DNA from: an uncultured Clostridia bacterium
GTDB lineage: Bacteria; Bacillota; Clostridia; TANB77; CAG-508
Length of the DNA stretch: 6,371 nucleotides
Direction: 5' to 3'
NCBI GenBank assembly: GCA_934177555.1
Contig: CAKPPL010000063.1
Span: forward strand, 1-6,371
Shown piece by piece: positions 1-6,344 of the stretch (the first letter of the stretch is position 1; each line of letters opens with the position of its first letter). Made by a program: the position numbers and the translations under genes. Below the pieces are notes generated by a model. The model was not told the origin of the DNA and ran no database searches. It worked only from the letters and a program-made list of their open reading frames with translations.

Positions 1-124
1 CAATTTCTTCAAAATCTTTTTTACTATATGTTTCCATGAAATATCCTCTATTGTCTCCAAATACAGTTGGTTCTATTATACATACCCCTTCTATTGAAGT
101 ATCAATTCTTTTAAATTTTCCCAT
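1..124 (-). CDS. rfbC: dTDP-4-dehydrorhamnose 3,5-epimerase, N-terminal part (cut by window edge)
   Basis: Only the first 41 codons are in the window; the gene runs off the left edge. The translation begins MGKFKRIDTSIEGVCIIEP and continues with VFGDNRGYFMETY. The F-G-D-x-R-G-Y-F block at residues 22-29 is the family's conserved N-terminal DxRGxF motif, whose Arg contacts the nucleotide sugar in characterised RmlC proteins. The family performs the double epimerisation at C3 and C5 of dTDP-4-keto-6-deoxyglucose, the third step of dTDP-L-rhamnose synthesis, in the cytoplasm. The ATG at 122-124 has an ideal AGGAGG (131-136) six bases upstream, and that site overlaps the rfbA stop codon. It is the third gene in the visible rfbD-rfbA-rfbC order. 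The catalytic His and Tyr of the family lie beyond the window and cannot be checked. Confidence 0.9.
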   Translation of the reverse strand, partial: MGKFKRIDTSIEGVCIIEPTVFGDNRGYFMETYSKKDFEEI

Positions 125-130
125 TTTTAT

Positions 131-137
131 CCTCCTA
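131..137 (-). promoter_or_regulatory. rfbC ribosome binding site overlapping the rfbA stop
   Basis: Reading the minus strand, TAGGAGG contains both the rfbA stop codon TAG (137-135) and the consensus Shine-Dalgarno AGGAGG (136-131). Six bases (ATAAAA) separate it from the rfbC ATG. The overlap suggests that ribosomes finishing rfbA help initiation on rfbC; this is inferred from spacing only. Confidence 0.85.
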
Positions 138-1025
138 CTCTTCGCCAAAAACGTCATCAGCTACATCTTTTAGATATTTTCCATAATCTGTTTTCATGTA
201 TTTTTTTGATAATTCTGATAATTGTTCAGAATTTATCCAACCTTTATCAAATGCAATTTCTTCTGGGCAACAAATTTGTAACCCTTGTCTTTTTTGGATT
301 GTTTGAACAAAACTTGCTGTTTCTAATAATGCATCATGTGTACCTGTATCAAACCATGTCATTCCTCTGCCTAGTTTCTCAACCTTAAGTTGTCCACGTT
401 TCATGTATTCTTCATTTACAGTTGTAATTTCTAATTCTCCTCTTGCTGATGGTTTTACATTTTTAGCTATTTCTATAACTTCATTAGTATAGAAATATAA
501 GCCTGGTACTGCATAATTAGATTTTGGTTCTTCTGGTTTTTCTTCTATAGATACTGCTTTTCCTTCAGAATCTATTTCAACAACACCATATGCTCTAGGG
601 TCTTTTACATAATATCCAAATATTGTTGCTTCATCTTCTCTTTCATTTGCTTCTTTCAATTTTTCTGCTAAATGTTCTCCATAAAACATATTATCTCCTA
701 ATATCATAGCAACATTATCTTCACCTATGAAATCTTCACCTATTATAAATGCTTCTGCTAATCCATTTGGTTTTTCTTGAATTTTATACTCAAATTTCAT
801 TCCCCATTGACTTCCATCACCTAATAATGATTTGAATGTTTCTGCATCTCGTGGTGTTGTAATTATTAATACTTCTCTAATATCTGATTGCATTAGAATT
901 GATAATGGATAATATATCATTGGTTTGTCATATACTGGCATGATTTGTTTTGATATTGCAAGTGTTAATGGATATAAACGTGTTCCACTTCCTCCTGCTA
1001 AAATAATTCCTTTTCTATTTTTCAT
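135..1025 (-). CDS. rfbA: Glucose-1-phosphate thymidylyltransferase
   Basis: This 296-residue protein is full length for RmlA/RfbA. The family joins glucose-1-phosphate and dTTP to give dTDP-glucose and pyrophosphate, the first and usually feedback-controlled step of dTDP-L-rhamnose synthesis. The nucleotidyltransferase signature GGSGTRLYPLT is at residues 11-21, followed by SKQIMPVYDKPMIYYP at 25-40. The metal-binding Asp of LGDN is residue 111. EEKP lies at 161-164, ELEITTVN at 197-204 and the sugar-site motif WFDTGTHDALLEA-like at 224-235. The start ATG at 1023-1025 has a moderate site, GAAGGGA, about eight bases upstream. It begins 19 bp after the rfbD stop with no terminator between, so the two are very probably co-transcribed. 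The family also includes GalU and GlmU relatives, but the length and motifs fit RmlA specifically. Confidence 0.97.
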   Translation of the reverse strand: MKNRKGIILAGGSGTRLYPLTLAISKQIMPVYDKPMIYYPLSILMQSDIREVLIITTPRDAETFKSLLGDGSQWGMKFEYKIQEKPNGLAEAFIIGEDFIGEDNVAMILGDNMFYGEHLAEKLKEANEREDEATIFGYYVKDPRAYGVVEIDSEGKAVSIEEKPEEPKSNYAVPGLYFYTNEVIEIAKNVKPSARGELEITTVNEEYMKRGQLKVEKLGRGMTWFDTGTHDALLETASFVQTIQKRQGLQICCPEEIAFDKGWINSEQLSELSKKYMKTDYGKYLKDVADDVFGEE

Positions 1026-1044
1026 TTTTTAATCCCTTCTTTTA

Positions 1045-1917
1045 TTAGTTTTGATATTGTTTTTCTTCTTCTAAATATCTTTTTAGTCCATCTTGCCATT
1101 CTGGAACTTTTATTCCACATGATTCAAGTTTTGCTTTTGACATTTGTGAATTAAATGGTCTTTTTGCTTGTGTTATTTTCATCATATCAATATATTGCTC
1201 TGTTGTTACAGGATTTACTTTACATTGAATTCCTTGTTCTTTTAATATTTCTTTTGTAAAATCATACCATGTTGTATATCCTTCGTTTGTAGCATTATAT
1301 ATTCCATATGGTATTTCTTTTTTTATTGCTTGATATATAAATTCAGTTAAATCTTTTGCATATGTTGGACTTCCATGTTGATCTGATACTACATTTATTT
1401 CATCTCTTGTTGAGCCTAATTTTGTCATTGTTTTTACAAAATTATTTCCCCCTACACCATATAACCATGCTGTTCTAAAAATGTAATATTTATCTGTATT
1501 TGCTACAATTCCTTCTTCTCCATGTAATTTTGTTTTTCCATATACTGTTACTGGATTTTTTTCATCATCTTCTTTATAGTCTTTTGAAATATCTAAATTC
1601 CCACCAAATACATAGTCTGTAGATATATGAACTAATTTTGCACCTGCTTTTTGAGCAGCTTTTGCTAAATTTGTTGGTCCATCACCATTTATTTTATCTG
1701 CTAAATCATAATTTTCTTCTGCTTTATCAACTGCTGTATATGCTGCACAGTTTATAATATATTCTGGTTTTAAATTTGTTATATATTCCATAACTTTATT
1801 TTCATCTGTTATATCTAATTCTGCAACATCTGTTGCTACTACTTCATTTTCTTTAGAAAATTTTTCTTTTACTTCTTTAGCTAACATGCCATTTGCACCT
1901 GTCACTAATATTTTCAT
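1045..1917 (-). CDS. rfbD: dTDP-4-dehydrorhamnose reductase
   Basis: This is a short-chain dehydrogenase of the RmlD type. It reduces dTDP-4-keto-L-rhamnose with NAD(P)H to dTDP-L-rhamnose, the last step of the pathway. From the chosen start it has 290 residues, a normal family length. The N-terminal Rossmann motif is TGANGMLA (residues 6-13), with Ala in place of the third Gly. NCAAYTAVDKAE follows at 56-67 and STDYVFGG at 99-106. The catalytic Tyr-x-x-x-Lys is Y126-K130 (YGKTK). RTAWLYG is at 148-154, DQHGSPTYAKDL at 179-190 and the C-terminal KRP at 252-254. An in-frame ATG at 1936-1938 would add seven residues, but it has no ribosome binding site. The ATG at 1915-1917 has AGGAAG seven bases upstream and gives the typical MKILVTGANG start. 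It is the first gene of the rhamnose operon, just downstream of the eno terminator. Confidence 0.96.
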   Translation of the reverse strand: MKILVTGANGMLAKEVKEKFSKENEVVATDVAELDITDENKVMEYITNLKPEYIINCAAYTAVDKAEENYDLADKINGDGPTNLAKAAQKAGAKLVHISTDYVFGGNLDISKDYKEDDEKNPVTVYGKTKLHGEEGIVANTDKYYIFRTAWLYGVGGNNFVKTMTKLGSTRDEINVVSDQHGSPTYAKDLTEFIYQAIKKEIPYGIYNATNEGYTTWYDFTKEILKEQGIQCKVNPVTTEQYIDMMKITQAKRPFNSQMSKAKLESCGIKVPEWQDGLKRYLEEEKQYQN

Positions 1918-1924
1918 TTTAAAT

Positions 1925-1930
1925 CTTCCT
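1925..1930 (-). promoter_or_regulatory. rfbD ribosome binding site (decides the start)
   Basis: The minus strand reads AAAGGAAGA, with AGGAAG at 1930-1925, seven bases before the ATG at 1915-1917. No Shine-Dalgarno-like purine run precedes the upstream ATG pair at 1933-1938. The downstream start is therefore preferred. Confidence 0.7.
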
Positions 1931-1954
1931 TTCATCATCTATATTTACGTGTTT

Positions 1955-1983
1955 ATAATATCATTAAATAAAAAAAAGTACAA
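1955..1983 (-). promoter_or_regulatory. Probable sigma-A-type promoter for rfbDAC
   Basis: The minus strand shows TGATATTAT at 1963-1955, an extended -10 element (TG one base before TATTAT, one mismatch from TATAAT). Seventeen bases upstream is TTGTAC (1983-1978), a poor -35 that matches TTGACA only in TTG. Transcription would start near 1948-1945, giving a leader of about 30 bases before the ATG at 1917. The -35 sits within the eno terminator stem and the spacer holds the terminator U tract. In DNA this AT-rich, -10-like sequences arise by chance, but position and the extended TG support this one. Confidence 0.5.
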
Positions 1984-2002
1984 GAGTTTTTCTTGTACTT
2001 TT
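1970..2002 (-). terminator. Intrinsic terminator after eno
   Basis: The minus strand reads AAAAGTACAAGA, a five-base loop AAAAC, then TCTTGTACTTTT, a perfect 12-bp inverted repeat. The run of eight T residues at 1977-1970 includes the last four bases of the stem. It starts 12 bases after the eno stop codon and marks the end of the glycolytic operon. The stem has only four G-C pairs, so it is weaker than a GC-rich hairpin, but this is usual for AT-rich Firmicutes. Read on the plus strand the hairpin has only a four-T tail, so it is unlikely to work well in that direction. Confidence 0.9.
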
Positions 2003-2014
2003 AAAGATTTTTTA

Positions 2015-3322
2015 TTATTTGTTTAATCCTTTTCTTCCTGGATAAATTGCAATTTCTCCTAATTCGTCTTCAATATTTAATAATCTATTGTATTTTGCAA
2101 CTCTATCTGTTCTACATGGTGCACCAGTTTTTATTTGTCCTGCATTTGTAGCAACTGCAACATCTGCAAGTGTAGTATCTTCTGTTTCACCACTTCTATG
2201 TGATACAACTGCTGTATATCCATTCTTTTTAGCTAATTCAATAGCATCTAATGTTTCTGTTAATGTTCCTATTTGGTTTAGTTTTATTAATATACTATTT
2301 GTAACTCCTAAATCTAATCCTTTTTGTAATCTTTTAATATTTGTTACAAATAAGTCATCACCAACTAATTGAACTGTTTTTCCTAATCTATCTGTTAGTT
2401 TTTTCCATCCATCCCAATCTTCTTCTGCTAATCCATCTTCTACTGAGATTATTGGATATCTTTCACATAAATCAGCTATAAAGTCTATCATTTCATCACA
2501 TGTTTTTGTAACACCTATTTTCCAGAAATGGTAGCATCCTTCTTTTCCTATTTTTTTAGCTTCATCATACATTTCTGTTGCAGCTAAATCTAATGCTAAG
2601 CAAACTTCTTCACCTGGTTTGTATCCAGCTTCTTTTATTGCTTCAACAATTAAGCTAAGTGCTTCATCTTCGTCTTTAACATTTGGTGCAAATCCACCTT
2701 CATCTCCAACTCCTGTTCCTAAACCTTTAGCTTTTAATACTTTCTTTAATGTATGATAAATTTCAGCACACATACGTAAACATTCTTTAAATGATTTTGC
2801 TCCAACTGGCATAATCATAAATTCTTGTACACTTAATGTTGAATCAGCATGTTTTCCACCATTCATAATGTTCATCATTGGAACTGGCATAGTTTTTGCA
2901 TTAACACCACCAATATAGCTATATAATTCCATATCTAAAGATGCTGCTGCTGCTTTTGCAACTGCTAAAGATACACCTAATGTAGCATTTGCTCCTAATT
3001 TTCCTTTATTTTCTGTTCCATCTAATTCTATAAGTGTTTTATCTATTAATGGTTGATCATATACATTCATTCCTTCTAGTGCTGGAGCTATTATTGTATT
3101 TACATTTTCAACAGCTTTTAAAACTCCTTTACCCATGTATCTTGATTTATCTCCATCTCTTAATTCAACAGCTTCAAATGCTCCTGTTGATGCTCCTGAT
3201 GGTACTAATGCAACTCCTACACTTCCATCATAAGTTTCTACTGTTACTTGTACTGTAGGATTTCCTCTTGAATCTAAAACCTCTAATGCTTTTATACTTT
3301 CAATTTCTAAATAATTTTTCAT
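2015..3322 (-). CDS. eno: Enolase (phosphopyruvate hydratase)
   Basis: The product has 435 residues, normal for bacterial enolase. The enzyme converts 2-phosphoglycerate to phosphoenolpyruvate and water using Mg2+, in the cytoplasm, usually as a multimer. The N-terminal domain has LDSRGNPT (16-23) and the mobile loop SGASTG (42-47). The barrel shows GGKHAD with H158 and VQEF with E167. The general acid/base E208 is in GDEGGF. Metal ligands are D245 (LDLAATE), E295 (SVEDGL) and D322 (GDDLFVTN). Catalytic K347 is in IKLNQIGT, SHRSGETEDT is at 374-383, and K398 is in GQIKTG. All expected active-site residues are present. The ATG at 3320-3322 follows AGGAGG by eight bases. The preceding gene ends 18 bp upstream and a terminator follows, so eno is the last gene of the operon. 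Confidence 0.99.
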   Translation of the reverse strand: MKNYLEIESIKALEVLDSRGNPTVQVTVETYDGSVGVALVPSGASTGAFEAVELRDGDKSRYMGKGVLKAVENVNTIIAPALEGMNVYDQPLIDKTLIELDGTENKGKLGANATLGVSLAVAKAAAASLDMELYSYIGGVNAKTMPVPMMNIMNGGKHADSTLSVQEFMIMPVGAKSFKECLRMCAEIYHTLKKVLKAKGLGTGVGDEGGFAPNVKDEDEALSLIVEAIKEAGYKPGEEVCLALDLAATEMYDEAKKIGKEGCYHFWKIGVTKTCDEMIDFIADLCERYPIISVEDGLAEEDWDGWKKLTDRLGKTVQLVGDDLFVTNIKRLQKGLDLGVTNSILIKLNQIGTLTETLDAIELAKKNGYTAVVSHRSGETEDTTLADVAVATNAGQIKTGAPCRTDRVAKYNRLLNIEDELGEIAIYPGRKGLNK

Positions 3323-3340
3323 AATTATACCTCCTAAAAT

Positions 3341-4006
3341 TTATTTATTACTTAAAATTTGATTTGTAATCTTTTTTGTTTCTTGTTCTGTAACAAGATA
3401 ATCAACTCTTTGATTTTGTTTAAAGTCTAAAGTGTCATATGTAACAATATTTGTTTTTCTTTTTAAATATATTCCTGCAATATATTCTTCATTTTTTCTT
3501 TTTCCTGGTTTTCTGTTTATTTCATATAGTTTTATTGCCTCTTTTTCTTTCTTGCCATGTGGCTCAATGTTTAAATATTGGTTTCTCCAATAAACATGAT
3601 GATTATAGTATTCATCTGTTGAGCCTATTAAATTGTCATAATTATATTCTATTTTAAATGATGTATTTTTTATAGAAATTGTCAAATTACTCCAAAGAGC
3701 TTGATGTGAATTTTCAAACTCTTTTCGTAATTCTTTTATTTTTTCATATAATATATCAACCAATTTAAAATATTGTTCTTCTTCTATATCGAATTTTTCT
3801 GGAACTTCATATACATTTATATATTTTCTTTTTAATATTCCCTTTGGCATAAAGTAAAAATACATTTCTCCTGTTTGCAACTTTCCCAATTTATCTATTA
3901 CTGAAGCATAAAGATATAATTCATCCCATTTGCCAGGAATTGCATAGAATATTGTTCTTTGTATTTCTTCATATAATTGTTTTATTTTTTTAGTACAATT
4001 TAACAC
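3341..4006 (-). CDS. YezG/EsaG-like (DUF600) putative immunity protein with C-terminal extension
   Basis: The product is a soluble, charged protein of 221 residues (224 if started at 4015), with no signal peptide or membrane helix. Numbered from the 4015 start, residues 12-150 follow the YezG/EsaG pattern. There is a helix QLYEEIQRTIFYAIPGKWDELYLY (13-36), GEMYFYFMPKG (49-59) and VPEKFDIEEEQYFKLVDILYEKIKELRKEF (71-100). The core is LWSNLTISIKNTSFKIEYNYDNL (107-129), then a Tyr/Trp-rich stretch and YLNIEP (147-152). Known members, B. subtilis YezG and S. aureus EsaG, neutralise the secreted toxins YeeF and EsaD. Family members usually have about 150-165 residues; the basic tail from about 165 is extra and unrecognised. 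No toxin gene is visible. It lies 16 bp after gpmI and 18 bp before eno, apparently in their transcript. The family call rests on remembered motifs, so function is inferred; it could be a diverged member with another role. Confidence 0.68.
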   Translation of the reverse strand: MLNCTKKIKQLYEEIQRTIFYAIPGKWDELYLYASVIDKLGKLQTGEMYFYFMPKGILKRKYINVYEVPEKFDIEEEQYFKLVDILYEKIKELRKEFENSHQALWSNLTISIKNTSFKIEYNYDNLIGSTDEYYNHHVYWRNQYLNIEPHGKKEKEAIKLYEINRKPGKRKNEEYIAGIYLKRKTNIVTYDTLDFKQNQRVDYLVTEQETKKITNQILSNK

Positions 4007-4011
4007 TTTTT

Positions 4012-4019
4012 CCACCTTT
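4012..4019 (-). promoter_or_regulatory. Ribosome binding site for the YezG-like gene (decides between two GTG starts)
   Basis: The minus strand reads AAAGGTGG at 4019-4012, then five A residues and GTG at 4006-4004. This is the AAAGGAGG consensus with one change. The same bases contain an in-frame GTG (4015-4013) that could be read as a start three codons earlier. That upstream GTG is preceded only by an A/T run without a Shine-Dalgarno, so I read it as part of the ribosome binding site. Confidence 0.6.
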
Positions 4020-4022
4020 TAT

Positions 4023-5555
4023 TTATTTTACTAAAATGCTTTCACCAGTCATTTCTTTTGGTTGTTCTATACCTAATAGTTCTAACATTGTTGGTGCTAA
4101 ATCTGCTAATTTACCTGATTTTATTTTTAAATTTTCATTTTCACTAACTAATATTAGTGGTACTGGATTTGTTGTATGTGCAGTATGTGGTTCTCCTGTT
4201 TTGTAGTCAATCATTTGTTCACAGTTTCCATGGTCTGCTGTTATTAATAATGTTCCATTATGTGCTAATATTGCTTCTACTACTTTTTCAACACATCCAT
4301 CTATTGTTTCTACTGCTTTTATTGCTGCAGGTAAACTTCCTGTATGTCCAACCATGTCTGGGTTTGCATAATTTAATATGATTGTATCATATTTATCACT
4401 ATTTATTGCTTCTACTACTTTTTCTGTAACTGTTGGAGCACTCATTTCTGGTTGTAAATCATATGTTGCAACTTTTGGTGATGGTACTAAGATTCTGTCT
4501 TCTCCAGGATATTGTTTTTCTTCTCCTCCATTAAAGAAAAATGTTACATGTGCATATTTTTCTGTTTCAGCTATACGTAATTGTGTTAATCCATGTTTAC
4601 TTACTACTTCTCCATAAGTATTTACTAATGGTTCCTTTTTAAATGCTATTTTAACATTTGGCATTGTTTCATCATAACTTGTGAAACATACAAAATATGT
4701 GTCCATTTTTTCTGTTTTAAAATCTGTAAAGTCTTTGTCAACTATTGCTCTAGTTATTTCTCTTGCTCTATCTGGTCTAAAGTTAAAGAATATTACAGAG
4801 TCATGTTCTTGAATAGTTGCTATTGGTGTATCACCATTACATATTACTGTTGGTTCTACAAATTCATCAAAAACTTCTTTTTGATATGAGTCTTCTATTG
4901 CTATAGTTGCTGATGTAGATTTATTTCCTTCTCCTCTAACTAATGCATCATAACATTTTTTAACTCTATCCCATCTCTTGTCTCTATCCATTGCATAATA
5001 TCTTCCTGATATACTTGCAATTTTCCCAATTCCTTTTTCTTTCATTTTTTCTTCTAATTCTGCTATATATCCTTCTGCAGATGCTGGTGGTGTATCTCTA
5101 CCATCTAAGAAACAATGTACATATACATTTTCAAAATCTCTTCTCTTAGCCATTTCTAGTAATCCATATAAATGTCTATTATGGCTATGAACTCCTCCAT
5201 CTGACAATAATCCTAATATATGCAATTTTGAATTATATTTTTTACAGTTTTCTATTGCTTCTGTAAATTCAGGAATTGTAAAGAAATCTCCATCTTCTAT
5301 TGATTTTGTGATTTTTGTTAATTCTTGATATACTATTCTTCCTGCTCCTATATTAGTATGTCCAACTTCTGAGTTTCCCATTTGTCCTTCTGGTAGTCCA
5401 ACTTTTAAACCACTTGTATATATTTCTGTTGTTGGGTATTTTTTCATTAGTTTGTCTATATTAGGTGTTTTTGCTAATTTTACTGCATTACCATCAGTAT
5501 TTTCATTTATCCCAAAACCATCTAATATCATTAGCATTACTGGTTTTTTGTTCAT
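4023..5555 (-). CDS. gpmI: 2,3-bisphosphoglycerate-independent phosphoglycerate mutase
   Basis: The product has 510 residues, typical for this alkaline-phosphatase-superfamily enzyme. It interconverts 3- and 2-phosphoglycerate through a phosphoserine intermediate and needs Mn2+ in characterised Firmicutes. The metal Asp is D12 in MLMILDGFG. The nucleophile S62 is in GNSEVGH (60-66). The substrate-binding insert domain shows LSDGGVHSH with H123, DGRDTPP (151-157) and SGRYYAMDRDKRW (183-195). NFRPDRAR is at 258-265. The phosphatase half has K333, NPDMVGHTG with D400 and H404, TADHGN with D441 and H442, and HTAHTTNPVP with H460. All expected catalytic residues are present. The ATG at 5553-5555 follows AAGGAGA by a normal spacing. 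It starts 23 bp after tpiA and fits the pgk-tpiA-gpmI-eno order common in Firmicutes. Confidence 0.99.
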   Translation of the reverse strand: MNKKPVMLMILDGFGINENTDGNAVKLAKTPNIDKLMKKYPTTEIYTSGLKVGLPEGQMGNSEVGHTNIGAGRIVYQELTKITKSIEDGDFFTIPEFTEAIENCKKYNSKLHILGLLSDGGVHSHNRHLYGLLEMAKRRDFENVYVHCFLDGRDTPPASAEGYIAELEEKMKEKGIGKIASISGRYYAMDRDKRWDRVKKCYDALVRGEGNKSTSATIAIEDSYQKEVFDEFVEPTVICNGDTPIATIQEHDSVIFFNFRPDRAREITRAIVDKDFTDFKTEKMDTYFVCFTSYDETMPNVKIAFKKEPLVNTYGEVVSKHGLTQLRIAETEKYAHVTFFFNGGEEKQYPGEDRILVPSPKVATYDLQPEMSAPTVTEKVVEAINSDKYDTIILNYANPDMVGHTGSLPAAIKAVETIDGCVEKVVEAILAHNGTLLITADHGNCEQMIDYKTGEPHTAHTTNPVPLILVSENENLKIKSGKLADLAPTMLELLGIEQPKEMTGESILVK

Positions 5556-5578
5556 TTCTCATTCTCCTTCTTTCTTCT

Positions 5579-6328
5579 TTATGCAAAATTTACTATTTTA
5601 GCAAATTCGTCAGCTTTTAAACTTGCTCCTCCTACAAGGCCTCCATCTATGTCTGACATCTCAAATAATTCTTTTGCATTTGATGATTTTACACTTCCAC
5701 CATACTGTATTATAACTCCATTTGCTTCATTTTGTCCATACATTTCTGCTAATTTTTTTCTAATTTGTATTATTGTGTTATTTGCATCTTCTTTTGTTGC
5801 AGTTTTTCCAGTTCCTATTGCCCAAATTGGTTCATATGCTATTATTATATTTTCCAATTCTTTGCTTTCTATATCTTTGAAAGCTTTTTCTACTTGATCT
5901 GTTATTATTTTTTCTGTTATCCCTTGTTCTCTTTGTTCTAATGTTTCTCCAACACATACTATTGGCTTTAATCCATTTGATAATGCTGATTTTATTTTTT
6001 TATTTACTGTTTCATCTGTTTCAGCAAAATATTGTCTTCTTTCTGAATGACCTATTATAACATATTCTACTCCTATTGATTTTAACATCTGTCCTGATAC
6101 TTCTCCAGTATATGCTCCTTTTTCTTCCCAATGCATATTTTGAGCACCTATTTTTATATTTGTACCTTGTACATGTAATAATGAATAGAATAAGTCTGTA
6201 TATGGAACACATAATATTACTTCATTTTCTGTATCTTTTACCATTGGAGATAATTCTGTAATAAAATTTATTGCTTCATTTGGAAGCATATTCATTTTCC
6301 AGTTTCCTGCAATTACTTTTCTTCTCAT
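5579..6328 (-). CDS. tpiA: Triosephosphate isomerase
   Basis: The product has 249 residues, a standard single-barrel length. The enzyme interconverts dihydroxyacetone phosphate and glyceraldehyde-3-phosphate in glycolysis and gluconeogenesis, acting as a cytoplasmic dimer. The N-terminal AGNWKMN carries N9 and K11. The catalytic electrophile H94 is in IIGHSERR, and the base E166 is in AYEPIWAIGTGK, which also contains the flexible loop 6 (about 167-175). The phosphate-binding YGGSV is at 209-213 and GGLVGGASL at 229-237. Nothing is missing. The ATG at 6326-6328 lies 11 bases after AAAGGAG (6346-6340), slightly long but acceptable, with a closer GGA also present. The Shine-Dalgarno overlaps the end of the upstream pgk-like frame, which suggests coupled translation. 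Confidence 0.99.
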   Translation of the reverse strand: MRRKVIAGNWKMNMLPNEAINFITELSPMVKDTENEVILCVPYTDLFYSLLHVQGTNIKIGAQNMHWEEKGAYTGEVSGQMLKSIGVEYVIIGHSERRQYFAETDETVNKKIKSALSNGLKPIVCVGETLEQREQGITEKIITDQVEKAFKDIESKELENIIIAYEPIWAIGTGKTATKEDANNTIIQIRKKLAEMYGQNEANGVIIQYGGSVKSSNAKELFEMSDIDGGLVGGASLKADEFAKIVNFA

Positions 6329-6344
6329 ATCCTACTATTCTCCT

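Noticed and set aside
2088..2372. 94-codon plus-strand open frame
   Set aside because: It is antisense to the conserved C-terminal half of eno, with no promoter, no ribosome binding site and no recognisable motif.
3034..3258. Leu-rich open frame on the plus strand, resembling a small membrane protein
   Set aside because: It is antisense to eno, a certain gene. Its Leu/His richness comes from reading Lys/Glu/Asp/Ala codons in reverse, and there is no ribosome binding site.
3323..3340. Possible terminator or promoter between the YezG-like gene and eno
   Set aside because: The 18 bases hold only the eno ribosome binding site and A/T-rich sequence, with no inverted repeat.
3451..3657. Phe-rich plus-strand open frame opposite the YezG-like gene
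   Set aside because: Considered as a possible antisense toxin partner. Its Phe/Leu runs simply mirror Lys/Glu-rich codons of the minus-strand gene, and it has no Shine-Dalgarno.
4157..4381. Hydrophobic plus-strand open frame
   Set aside because: It lies fully antisense to gpmI catalytic motifs. The hydrophobicity is a by-product of the reverse reading.
5556..5578. Possible regulatory site between tpiA and gpmI
   Set aside because: The gap is a purine-rich run (minus strand) containing the gpmI Shine-Dalgarno; no hairpin or promoter was seen.
6021..6212. 63-codon minus-strand open frame within tpiA
   Set aside because: It is an alternative frame of tpiA, rich in Cys, Tyr and Arg from AT-rich out-of-frame codons, with no start signal.
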